12,032 bases of DNA from Actinomycetota bacterium (GTDB taxonomy: Bacteria > Actinomycetota > Acidimicrobiia > Acidimicrobiales > Aldehydirespiratoraceae), in contig JAAXHB010000243.1 in assembly GCA_012271125.1 (NCBI GenBank), positions 1-12,032 on the forward strand, in the 5' to 3' direction. Positions 1-7,262 of the stretch are shown one piece after another. The notes beneath the pieces are model-generated. The model worked only from the letters and a program-made list of their open reading frames with translations. It was not told the origin of the DNA and made no database searches. The position numbers were made by a program, and so were the translations under genes. Numbering within the stretch: the stretch's first letter is position 1; each line of letters starts with the position of its first letter.

Positions 1-927
1 GGCTTCACTTCCGGGGGCGTAAATGGCGTTGGCGCGAGAGGCGTCGAGGTTGGCGTCACGATGAGCGTTAACAAAGTTGCGATGGGTGTCCACAGAGGCG
101 CTTTGACGGTGGAATGCCGTAATCACACGAATACCTGCAAGTGATTCCTGGAGATTGGCAAGCAGTTCGCTGATGCGGTTGCGGACGTTTCGGTAGTTGG
201 CGGCTGAGCGTTTTCGGAACCAGATCGACGATGCCAGAGTCGCTGGGATTGCCGCTGCCAAAGTGACTAGGGCGAGCAGCGGGTCGTAGCGGAACAGAAA
301 AATGCTGATGACTGCCAGGGTGAGGGCTTGCACGGCGAGGTTGACGATGCCTTCCTGGAACAGCATCGATAGGGCTTCTATGTCAGAGGTCATGCGGGTG
401 AGCAGCACGCCGGCTCGCTCAGAGGTGTAGAAGTCCATTTGTTGGCGTTGCAGGTGGGTAAACACACGGATGCGCAGGGTTTCGAGGAGTTTTTCGCCAA
501 GTCGGCCGGTGAAAGCGACCCGGACTGCTCCCATTGCTGTGGCGGCGATTATTAGGACAAGGTAGGCACCGGCGGCGCTGAGAAGGGTGCGGCGATTGCC
601 GGTAGCGATGCCGTCGTCGATGCCGATTTGGGTTAGGACGGGGCCGAGTTGTAGGGCGATGGTTTCTAGGGCGACGAGGACGATTGCGAGGGCGACCTTG
701 ACACGGTGCGGCCAGAGGAATGAGACGAGGTTGAAGGGTTTGGTAGTGGTGCTGGAGTGATCGAAGGTGACGTTGGGATCTGGATGGTTGGGTTCGTTTG
801 CTAGGACGTCCTTGACTCTGTTGGCGAGGTCGCCTGGGATTTCGGCGTAGGGCAGTCCGGCTTCTGAGGCGGCTGTTGCCGTGCTTGGGCCGGTGCGCAT
901 CGGCGGAGTCATGCCAAACATGGTCAT
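1..927 (-). CDS. ABC exporter subunit, transmembrane half (partial, C-terminus beyond window)
   Basis: The frame stays open for 309 codons to the left edge, so the ATP-binding domain is outside the window. A hydrophilic stretch of about 70 residues (containing GLPYAEIPGDLANRV, residues 24-38) precedes the first membrane segment near 76-98. The type-I exporter hallmark FYTSERAGVLLTRMTSD lies at 166-182, and further hydrophobic segments follow. The ATG at 925-927 overlaps the TGA (924-926) of the upstream exporter gene as ATGA, which is the reason for choosing this start; in-frame Met codons at residues 3 and 6 are alternatives. The two genes are translationally coupled and probably form a heterodimer that pumps a lipid, drug or peptide outward. 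The substrate cannot be read from the sequence. I recall similar N-terminal extensions in actinobacterial heterodimeric exporters. Confidence 0.88.
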   Translation of the reverse strand, partial: MTMFGMTPPMRTGPSTATAASEAGLPYAEIPGDLANRVKDVLANEPNHPDPNVTFDHSSTTTKPFNLVSFLWPHRVKVALAIVLVALETIALQLGPVLTQIGIDDGIATGNRRTLLSAAGAYLVLIIAATAMGAVRVAFTGRLGEKLLETLRIRVFTHLQRQQMDFYTSERAGVLLTRMTSDIEALSMLFQEGIVNLAVQALTLAVISIFLFRYDPLLALVTLAAAIPATLASSIWFRKRSAANYRNVRNRISELLANLQESLAGIRVITAFHRQSASVDTHRNFVNAHRDANLDASRANAIYAPGSEA

Positions 928-2738
928 GCCGTGACTTCTTCTTTTGCTTCAAGTAGTTGGGCATATGCGGGCACGCTCGCCAGCAGTTCGTTGTGAGTGC
1001 CTTCTGCGGCAATGTTGCCATCGTTAAGGAACAGCACTCGATCTGCGAGCGCAATAGTGGATTGACGGTGTGAAATCAGGATTGTGGTGTGGTTATTGTG
1101 GCGTTGCCGTAGAGATTGGTGGAGCTCTCGCTCGGTTTCTACGTCTATTGCGCTGGTGGAGTCGTCGAGAATCAGCACGGCTGGGTTGGCTAGTAGGGCG
1201 CGGGTAATGGCAATGCGTTGACGTTGGCCACCTGAGAGGGTGTAGCCGCGTTCAGAAACCTCGGTTTGTATGCCGTCGGAGAGGGTGTTGACAAAATCCG
1301 CGGCTGAGTCGTTTAAAGCTGTTTGGATTGCTAGATCATCGGCATCCGGCTGAGCGAAGGTGACGTTTTCGTGAATGGTTGTAGCGAACAAGAAAGGATC
1401 GTCAGGAGCTATTGAGACGGCTTTGCGCAGGTCGGCGAGTTGCAGATCGCGGACGTCGTGACCGTCAATATGGATGCTGCCAGAGTCTGGGTCGTAGAAG
1501 CGGGGAAGTAGTCGCGCAATCGTGCTCTTCCCGCTCGCGGTCGCACCAACAATCGCGACACATTCGCCGGCTTTGACACTGAACGAGAGGTTTTTCAGCA
1601 CCGCCTCAGGCGGGTTGAAGACAAGCTGGTCGTGGGCGGTGGCATCTGTGATGCGGGGAGTATGGGAGGTGGGGTAGGTAAAGGTGATGTTGGTGAATTG
1701 GATGGTGCCGCGAGGGTTGGGGAGGGGTAAGGCGTTGGACTTTTCGACGATTTCTGGTTTTGCGTCGAGGATTTCAAAAACCCGCAGCGCTGCCGCAGAA
1801 GCACGCTGCCACTGGATCAAGATGAACCCGATCATGCGAAACGGGACGCTCATGATGATCACATAGGCGTTGAAGGCGACGATGTCTCCCACCGCAACAG
1901 AGCCGTTGATGGCAAGCAGTCCGCCGACACCGAGCACGAGAGCTAGACCGAGACGAGGCAAGGCTTCCATCACCGGCGCATGGCGGGCACGAGCATCAGC
2001 CGTAGCGGTGCCAGCCCAGCGAAGACGTTGCGCAGCACGGGCGAGCAGGCGGATTTGCTCACGTTCCTGGGTGAAGCCGCGCACGACTTGAGCGCCTTGA
2101 ATGTTTTCATCGACGATGGTGGCAAGCTCAGCCGAGCGTGCCTGCACGACCCAGCTAAGAGGGAACACGCGATTGCGCAAGCGGGCACCGATAATCAACA
2201 CCGCCGGCAGCGGAGCAAGTGCCACCAGGGTGAGCGGCGGCGACAAGGCGACCATGGCAGCGCCACCGAGTCCGAGCAGCACGACCTGCATGCCGACGAG
2301 TGGGCCGAAAGCGAACAGCAGCTGGATCGAGCGGACGTCGCTGTTGGCGCGGGAAATGATTTGGCCGGTTTGGACTCGATCCCAATACGAAAACGACAGC
2401 TCGGTTAGGCGGGCGAAGACGAGGTTTCGCAGGTCGGCTTCGATGCGGTGAGCGGTTCCGAACAAGCCATAGCGGTAGGCGAAACCAGCGCTGAAGCGCA
2501 CGACGGCAAGCACGGCGAGTGCGGTTAGGTAGGGGCGCAGCTGTTGCCCGTCGGCGGCTGCATCGACGCCTCGACCGATGACTGCGGGCACGAGCACCGT
2601 CGCCGTTGTCGACAACAATCCGGCGAGCATTGCCGCGATGATGAGCGTTTTACGGCGAGCAACGATTGGCCAGATGCGTCGCAGCCAGCCTCGGCTGGTG
2701 TCGGGATGCAAGCCGGCGGGTTTCCCTGCGGGTTTCAC
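924..2738 (-). CDS. ABC exporter subunit, fused membrane and ATPase domains, degenerate nucleotide site
   Basis: This 604-residue protein has the full exporter architecture: a six-helix membrane domain (about residues 30-320, with FSYWDRVQTGQIISRANSD) and then an ATPase domain. Walker A GATASGKST is at 398-406, the signature LSGGQ at 501-505, Walker B VLILDD ends at D525-D526, and the switch His is H557. Two catalytic positions depart from consensus: the Q-loop Gln is Asp (D446 in APDDPFLF) and the Glu after Walker B is Asp (D526). This pattern is known for the degenerate half of heterodimeric exporters such as LmrCD and TM287/288, so this subunit probably contributes the non-hydrolysing site and its partner (1-927) the active one. 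Start is GTG (2736-2738). No Shine-Dalgarno is visible, and a -10-like hexamer lies six bases upstream. A long Pro/Thr-containing linker (about 335-380) precedes the ATPase domain. Confidence 0.93.
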   Translation of the reverse strand: MKPAGKPAGLHPDTSRGWLRRIWPIVARRKTLIIAAMLAGLLSTTATVLVPAVIGRGVDAAADGQQLRPYLTALAVLAVVRFSAGFAYRYGLFGTAHRIEADLRNLVFARLTELSFSYWDRVQTGQIISRANSDVRSIQLLFAFGPLVGMQVVLLGLGGAAMVALSPPLTLVALAPLPAVLIIGARLRNRVFPLSWVVQARSAELATIVDENIQGAQVVRGFTQEREQIRLLARAAQRLRWAGTATADARARHAPVMEALPRLGLALVLGVGGLLAINGSVAVGDIVAFNAYVIIMSVPFRMIGFILIQWQRASAAALRVFEILDAKPEIVEKSNALPLPNPRGTIQFTNITFTYPTSHTPRITDATAHDQLVFNPPEAVLKNLSFSVKAGECVAIVGATASGKSTIARLLPRFYDPDSGSIHIDGHDVRDLQLADLRKAVSIAPDDPFLFATTIHENVTFAQPDADDLAIQTALNDSAADFVNTLSDGIQTEVSERGYTLSGGQRQRIAITRALLANPAVLILDDSTSAIDVETERELHQSLRQRHNNHTTILISHRQSTIALADRVLFLNDGNIAAEGTHNELLASVPAYAQLLEAKEEVTA

Positions 2739-2744
2739 TGACTA

Positions 2745-2774
2745 AGTATGTAACGGCTATGGCGGGGTGGTCAG
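2745..2774 (-). promoter_or_regulatory. Possible promoter of the ABC exporter operon, leaderless start
   Basis: Read on the minus strand, CTGACC (2774-2769) and CATACT (2750-2745) are separated by 18 bases, each matching the vegetative -35 and -10 consensus at four of six positions. The GTG start follows six bases after the -10, so the transcript would begin at or next to the start codon. This agrees with the absence of a ribosome binding site. The assignment is by eye only. Confidence 0.3.
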
Positions 2775-2794
2775 AGTGGCAGCGGGCGGGGGGG

Positions 2795-2800
2795 TATCCT
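2795..2800 (+). promoter_or_regulatory. Possible -10 element of the metal-uptake operon
   Basis: TATCCT lies nine bases before the ATG of the lipoprotein gene at 2810, with no Shine-Dalgarno in between, which suggests a leaderless or nearly leaderless mRNA. No convincing -35 is visible. No AT-rich palindrome resembling a Zur box was found in 2739-2809, so zinc control is not shown by sequence. Confidence 0.27.
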
Positions 2801-2809
2801 GTGCGCCCT

Positions 2810-3868
2810 ATGAGAAAGAGATTGACCGCAAAACTTGCTGTGGTGACAGCTGCGGCGATGGTGGCTGCGGGATGTAGCAGCAGCGACGGTGGCAGTTCAG
2901 GGGTGCCACAGATTGCGGTGACGACTTCGATTTGGGCGGACGTGGTGTCCAATGTTGCTTGCGGTGGGAGTGCTGAGATCACGACGATTATGCCGCCGGG
3001 TGCTGATCCGCATAGCTATGAGCCGTCGTTGGCTGATAGGGCGTTGTTGGCCGATGCTGACCTAGTTGTGGTGAACGGGTTTGATCTTGAAGAGTCGCTT
3101 TTGGACACGTTGGATTCGTTGGGCGACGACAAGTTGATCTTCTATTTCAGTGACCATGTAGCAGCACTGGAATATGAAGGTGCTCACAATCATGGCACCG
3201 ATGCGGATCATGACGACGATGACGATCACAGCGACGACGACCATGAGGACGAGGGTCATGATGACCATGATGAAGAATCGCACGCCGACGACGAGCATGA
3301 CGAAGAGGGACATGATGAACATGATGGGGCTGAACATGCGGGGTTGGATCCGCATTTTTGGCTTGATCCGAGTCGCGTAGCCGGCACTGTCCACGCATTA
3401 AGTGACACGCTTATCAACGAGATGGGGTTTGATACCCAAACCGTTCACGAATGCGAAGAGGCTTACGAGCAGCAACTACGAGATGCGGATAGCCGGATCG
3501 AGCAGACATTGGCAGCGGTTCCAGCCCAGCGTCGTCAGATCATCACCAACCATGACGCTTTCGGGTATTTCGCTGATCGTTACGACTTTGAGATCGCCGG
3601 AACCGTGCTGGAGGTGCCCTCTGGTCTAGCCGAGGCGTCTCCGCAGCATCTAGCTGAGGTGTCGTCGGTGATTGAAGAGCTAGGTGTGTCGGTGATATTT
3701 GCTGAATATCAAGACAACAGCGGCGAAGCCGAAGCGTTGGCATCGCAGATCGACGGGGTCGAGGTGCGTTATCTGCACACCGCGACATTGGGCGAAGAGC
3801 CAGACAGCGATACCTACATAGAGATGTTGGAGCACAACGCAGGCGTCATCGCCGACGCTTTGGGGTAA
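2810..3868 (+). CDS. znuA: Zinc/manganese ABC transporter substrate-binding lipoprotein, ZnuA-like
   Basis: This 352-residue cluster-9 metal-binding protein is probably anchored outside the membrane. The signal peptide ends in the lipobox VAAGC (Cys22 lipidated). The metal ligands of the family can be placed: H68 in DPHSYEP, H182 in DPHFWLDP, H248 in NHDAFGYF, and an acidic residue near FAEYQD (about 299-302). His at the third position favours zinc over manganese. Between the first two ligands, residues 126-176 form an acidic, His-rich loop with 12 His and many Asp, typical in place of ZnuA loops but unusually Asp-rich. The ATG at 2810 is chosen because it directly precedes the signal peptide; the frame is open further upstream, but that part lies opposite the exporter gene and is not signal-like. 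The permease gene follows 60 bases downstream; no ATPase gene intervenes. Confidence 0.9.
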   Translation: MRKRLTAKLAVVTAAAMVAAGCSSSDGGSSGVPQIAVTTSIWADVVSNVACGGSAEITTIMPPGADPHSYEPSLADRALLADADLVVVNGFDLEESLLDTLDSLGDDKLIFYFSDHVAALEYEGAHNHGTDADHDDDDDHSDDDHEDEGHDDHDEESHADDEHDEEGHDEHDGAEHAGLDPHFWLDPSRVAGTVHALSDTLINEMGFDTQTVHECEEAYEQQLRDADSRIEQTLAAVPAQRRQIITNHDAFGYFADRYDFEIAGTVLEVPSGLAEASPQHLAEVSSVIEELGVSVIFAEYQDNSGEAEALASQIDGVEVRYLHTATLGEEPDSDTYIEMLEHNAGVIADALG

Positions 3869-3895
3869 TCGCTGAGGCAATAACCTAAAGGCACA

Positions 3896-3925
3896 GGAGG
3901 CTTCAAGCAGCCTTCGAAGGAAGCC
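3896..3925 (+). promoter_or_regulatory. Hairpin-forming leader with two Shine-Dalgarno-like motifs before the permease gene
   Basis: GGAGGCT (3896-3902) can pair with AGCCTTC (3909-3915), seven pairs with one G-U and a six-base loop, burying the strong AGGAGG at 3895-3900. An alternative stem, GGCTTC (3899-3904) with GAAGCC (3920-3925), would instead cover the second motif, GAAGGAAG (3916-3923). That second motif ends five bases before the TTG start at 3929 and is the likely working ribosome binding site. Two exclusive folds could tune permease translation; this is inferred. Confidence 0.4.
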
Positions 3926-3928
3926 GCG

Positions 3929-4789
3929 TTGAACTTCATCACAAATCCGGTGACCTGGTGGGTCGACCCGTTCGCCGATTACGAATTCATGCGCAACGCA
4001 TTACTTGCGGGGCTTTTGACGGCGGTGCTTTGCGCACTCGTGGGCACCTGGGTGGTGTTGCGGGGCATGACTTTCCTCGGCGACGCCTTGGCGCACGGCG
4101 TGTTGCCGGGGATTGCTTTGGCGTTTGTGGTCGGCTGGAGCACCACGCTGGGGGCGTTTGTGGCAGCGGGGGCGATGGTCGCAGGTGTCTATTTGATGCA
4201 GGCACGCTCGCCGTTGCCGGTCGACACCTCTATCGGTGTGTTGTTCGTGGGGTTTTTGGCGTTGGCGGTCGTGATCGTGTCCTCTAGTGCTGTCGGGTAT
4301 GCGGGTGACTTGTCACGGTTCTTATTTGGCTCTGTCACCGGTGTCGACAACGGTGACTTGATCCGCATTTCGGTTGCGTTGGTGGCGGTGGTGATCGTGT
4401 CGTTGATCTTTTATCGGGCATTTTTAGTGATGACCTTTGATGAGAACCTTGCTCGGGTGCTGGGGTTGCGGCCTCGCCTAGCCAACGGGGTGCAGTTAGC
4501 CATGCTCGCTGGAGCGGTGGTGGCATCATTTGAAGTGGTGGGCGGGTTGTTGGTGTTTGCCTATCTGGTGGCACCGGCGGCGGCTGCGGTGATGGTGGTG
4601 CGGCGGGTGCCGATGATTATCTTCGTGGCGTCGGTGATTGGGTCGTTGTCGGTGTTGGTTGGGTTGTTGTTGAGCTATCACAATGATCTAGCTGCGGGAG
4701 CGACGATGGCGTTGTTGACGGTGGTGGCGTATCTGCTGGCAAGCGTTGTGCGGATGGTTATGCCAGCGATGGGAAGCGGCTCGAGATGA
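3929..4789 (+). CDS. znuB: Metal ABC transporter permease, ZnuB-like (ABC-3 family)
   Basis: This 286-residue, very hydrophobic protein has about eight predicted membrane segments and should form the channel through which metal from the ZnuA-like protein enters the cytoplasm. Family marks are FLGDALAHGVLPGIALA (residues 49-65), DTSIGVLFVGFLALAVV (about 99-115) and VGGLLVFAYLVAPAAAA (204-220). The length fits ABC-3 permeases. Translation starts at TTG (3929-3931), supported by GAAGGAAG just upstream and by the N-terminus beginning right before the first conserved segment. The stop overlaps the next gene's ATG (ATGA, 4786-4789). A permease of this type needs a cytoplasmic ATPase, and none is encoded in the window. 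The pairing with a His-rich binding protein favours zinc, but manganese cannot be excluded. Confidence 0.9.
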   Translation: MNFITNPVTWWVDPFADYEFMRNALLAGLLTAVLCALVGTWVVLRGMTFLGDALAHGVLPGIALAFVVGWSTTLGAFVAAGAMVAGVYLMQARSPLPVDTSIGVLFVGFLALAVVIVSSSAVGYAGDLSRFLFGSVTGVDNGDLIRISVALVAVVIVSLIFYRAFLVMTFDENLARVLGLRPRLANGVQLAMLAGAVVASFEVVGGLLVFAYLVAPAAAAVMVVRRVPMIIFVASVIGSLSVLVGLLLSYHNDLAAGATMALLTVVAYLLASVVRMVMPAMGSGSR

Positions 4790-6219
4790 GCACTGCGTTG
4801 CGGTTGCTTGCCGCTCTTGGCTTAATCGCTGTGAACGCTGCCTTTGTTGCCGCGGAATTCGCGCTCGTTGCCGTTGACCGCACCCGTGTCGAAGAACGCG
4901 CCAGTGCCGGCGACCGCTCAGCTCGTCGCATTGAGCGTCTTTTGTCGCGGTTGTCGTTTCATTTGTCAGGGGCACAGGTCGGCATCACCGTGTCGTCGTT
5001 GTTGTTGGGATACCTCGCTGAGCCGACCATTGCCAAAGCGATTGATCCGCTAGTTGAAGGTGTTTTTGGCACGGCCGCGCCAGATGGGTTGTCGTTGATT
5101 TTGGCGTTAGCAATAGCCACAGGCACCCAAATGGTGCTCGGGGAGCTGGTTCCCAAGACGGTGGCAACGACCAAGCCTTATGGCACGGCGTTGGCCGTAG
5201 CGGTGCCGACCGAGGTTTACGGGGTGCTAGTCAAGCCGTTTGTTGCGCTGATGAACAGCTTTTCGAACGGGATAGTGCGAGCGCTGGGCGTGGAGCCCAA
5301 AGAGGAGATCGACACCACGCCTGAGCGTGACGAGTTGCAGCACATGTTTGAGTCCTCCGGCACCGAGGGGGCGCTCGATGAGGGTGAGGTGCAGCTGTTG
5401 ACCCGCACGATCCGCTTGGCCGACAAGCGTGCCGATGAAGCGATGGTGCCACGTATAGAGGTGGCGGCAATTTCTCGAGACGCCTCGGTGGATGAGCTAG
5501 CAGCGTTGGCTATCAAGACGGGGCATTCGAGGTTTCCGGTCATCGGCGAGAACCTTGATGAGGTGCTCGGCATTGTCCATGTCAAGGCTCTGTATCGGGT
5601 GCCGGTGGGCGAGCGGGCGACGAGCCGTGTGGCTGAGCTGATGAGCGGCGTGCTTGCAGTGCCGGAGTCACGAGACCTTGACGATTTGCTCGACGATTTG
5701 CGGGGTGGTAATCCAGGTGCGGCGGGGCAGATGGCTGTTGTTATTGACGAGCACGGCGGGCTCGCAGGGATCATCACCCTTGAGGACGTCCTCGAGGAAA
5801 TTGTCGGCGAAATCGACGACGAGCACGACACCAAGAGTCCTGAGCTGACCCGCCCCTCGGCTTTGGGTCTGATTGTGTTGCCTGGGTCGCTGCATTCAGA
5901 TGAGGTGTATGAGACCAGCGGTTTCAGGATGCCCGACGGTGACTACGACACGCTTGCCGGGTTGTTGCTTGATCGGATTGAGCGCATTCCTGAGCGTGGC
6001 GATTCTGTTGACGTTGACGGCTGGGAGCTCAAGGTCGTGTCTATGCAGGGCTTTCGGGTTGTGAAGATTCGCTTGACCCCGCCTGAAGATGACGATTCTG
6101 GTGACTTCAATGATGGCTTCGATAATGATGACTTCGATGCCACGAGCATCGAAGCTGACGACGACAATGACGACAATGACGGCGACAATGACGACGACGG
6201 CAAGTCGGCAGGTAAGTAG
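4786..6219 (+). CDS. CNNM/CorC-family membrane protein with CBS pair, CorC_HlyC domain and acidic tail
   Basis: This 477-residue protein has the order CNNM (DUF21) membrane domain (about 1-190, with VAAEFALVAVDRTRVEE and LGELVPKTVA), an acidic connector, a CBS pair starting at MVPR (220-223) and ending near ITLEDVLEEIVGEI (330-343), a CorC_HlyC domain (about 360-432, SLHSDEVYETSGF), and a roughly 45-residue tail almost entirely Asp, Asn and Gly. Relatives are linked to magnesium/cobalt efflux; the old label haemolysin is misleading. The tail makes it longer than usual family members and is encoded by short GAC/AAT repeats (about 6157-6200). The ATG overlaps the permease stop (ATGA), so it is probably translated from the same message. 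A shorter paralogue starts two bases after the stop. Mycobacteria also carry such a long/short pair (Rv1842c/Rv1841c, from memory). Confidence 0.92.
   Translation: MSTALRLLAALGLIAVNAAFVAAEFALVAVDRTRVEERASAGDRSARRIERLLSRLSFHLSGAQVGITVSSLLLGYLAEPTIAKAIDPLVEGVFGTAAPDGLSLILALAIATGTQMVLGELVPKTVATTKPYGTALAVAVPTEVYGVLVKPFVALMNSFSNGIVRALGVEPKEEIDTTPERDELQHMFESSGTEGALDEGEVQLLTRTIRLADKRADEAMVPRIEVAAISRDASVDELAALAIKTGHSRFPVIGENLDEVLGIVHVKALYRVPVGERATSRVAELMSGVLAVPESRDLDDLLDDLRGGNPGAAGQMAVVIDEHGGLAGIITLEDVLEEIVGEIDDEHDTKSPELTRPSALGLIVLPGSLHSDEVYETSGFRMPDGDYDTLAGLLLDRIERIPERGDSVDVDGWELKVVSMQGFRVVKIRLTPPEDDDSGDFNDGFDNDDFDATSIEADDDNDDNDGDNDDDGKSAGK
6157..6200 (+). repeat. Short GAC/AAT codon repeats encoding the acidic tail
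   Basis: GACGACAAT occurs twice in tandem (6160-6177), followed by a variant with an inserted GGC and then GAC triplets. The array encodes the Asp/Asn/Gly end of the first CNNM protein. Simple repeats like this can change length by slippage without breaking the frame, because the units are multiples of three. Confidence 0.6.
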
Positions 6220-6221
6220 CT

Positions 6222-7262
6222 ATGTGGTTACAGCTGCTTGTGTCGGTTTTCTTGGTGGGGGCTAACGCCTTTTTCGTTGCCGCGGAGTTCGCTTTGGTGG
6301 CGGCGCGGGCGGCACGCTTGGAAGCAGATTCTGATGAGGGCGACTTGCTCAGCTCCAAGGCACTTGCCGCGGTGCGTGACATTCAGCCTCGCTTGGCAGG
6401 CGCTCAGTTGGGAATAACCATGTGTTCACTTGGTCTGGGGTATCTGGCCGAGCCTGCGGTAGCTGCGTTGCTTGAGCCGGCCTTTGACGCATTCTTGGAC
6501 GTGCCTAGCGGTGTTTTGCATTCGATTGCTTTCGTGGTGGCGTTGGCACTTGTGACCGCGGTGCATGTGGTGGCGGGTGAAATGGTGCCCAAGAACATTG
6601 CCATCGCTGCCCCGGAACGTTCGGCACGGCGTTTGGCACCGATTTTGACCGCTTATATGACGGTTTTTGGGCCGGTGATCTGGGTGTTGAACGCTGTGTC
6701 GAACTTCATTGTGCGACGCTTCGGGATGGAGCCAGTCGATGAGATAACGCCGGCTTTGAACGTCAAGGAGTTCCGTCGCTTGTTGGCTGATGCCAAAGAA
6801 GAGGGCGTGATCGAACCTGCCGAGCATGAGTTGCTTGAAGGGGCGTTGGAGTTCAAGGCGCAGTCGGCAGGGTCGTTGATGGTGCCTGTAGGTGACGTTG
6901 TCTCGGTGCAGCGCAACACACCGGTTGAAGACATCGAGGTGGTTGTAGCAGAGTCGGGACATACCCGTGTGCCGGTATGGGAAACCGGTCCGGCGGATTT
7001 AGTTGGCTTTTTTCACGCCAAAGATTTGTTGCGTCTGCCTGTCGCGGCACATCAAAGGCCGGTACCGGATAAGCATTTGCGGTTGATGCTGGTGGTTTCG
7101 CCGACGACGGCGGCTCGTGAAGCCATGCGTCAAATGCGTGAACTTCGTGTCCATATTGCGGTTGTGCGGCGCGCCGGCGGGGCGGTGCTTGGAATTTTGA
7201 CCCTTGAGGATGTGTTGGAGTCTCTTGTGGGTGAGATTTATGACGAAACCGACGATGCCTAG
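6222..7262 (+). CDS. Short CNNM-family membrane protein with CBS pair, no CorC_HlyC domain
   Basis: This 346-residue paralogue of the preceding gene begins with the same pattern (ANAFFVAAEFALVAARAARLE) and has AGEMVPKNIA in the membrane domain and VPVGDVVSVQ at the start of the CBS region. It ends shortly after the second CBS repeat (LGILTLEDVLESLVGEI), so it lacks the C-terminal CorC_HlyC domain and acidic tail of its neighbour. This is the normal length for the short partner in actinobacterial CNNM pairs, not a truncation. It probably sits in the cytoplasmic membrane, perhaps as a heterodimer with the long partner, with CBS domains sensing a nucleotide or Mg-ATP. The ATG lies two bases after the preceding TAG. 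Its own TAG (7260-7262) overlaps the opposing fabI stop (7259-7261). Confidence 0.91.
   Translation: MWLQLLVSVFLVGANAFFVAAEFALVAARAARLEADSDEGDLLSSKALAAVRDIQPRLAGAQLGITMCSLGLGYLAEPAVAALLEPAFDAFLDVPSGVLHSIAFVVALALVTAVHVVAGEMVPKNIAIAAPERSARRLAPILTAYMTVFGPVIWVLNAVSNFIVRRFGMEPVDEITPALNVKEFRRLLADAKEEGVIEPAEHELLEGALEFKAQSAGSLMVPVGDVVSVQRNTPVEDIEVVVAESGHTRVPVWETGPADLVGFFHAKDLLRLPVAAHQRPVPDKHLRLMLVVSPTTAAREAMRQMRELRVHIAVVRRAGGAVLGILTLEDVLESLVGEIYDETDDA

Noticed and set aside
419..1054. 211-codon minus-strand frame at the left end
   Set aside because: Arg/Pro/His-rich translation out of frame with both exporter genes, which have well-defined motifs in this stretch.
2666..2809. N-terminal extension of the ZnuA-like protein from an upstream ATG
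   Set aside because: It would place 48 non-signal residues before a clear lipoprotein signal peptide and run opposite the exporter gene.
2739..2809. Zur box in the divergent exporter/znuA promoter gap
   Set aside because: No AT-rich palindrome resembling the actinobacterial Zur consensus was found by eye.
3895..3928. Small ORF driven by the strong AGGAGG before the permease gene
   Set aside because: No ATG, GTG or TTG occurs within normal spacing of AGGAGG; the first start is TTG 3929, which has its own nearer motif.
5217..5834. 205-codon Ser-rich minus-strand frame opposite the first CNNM gene
   Set aside because: Low-complexity Ser/Pro/Thr translation typical of the antisense of a coding gene; the plus strand encodes conserved CNNM and CBS motifs.
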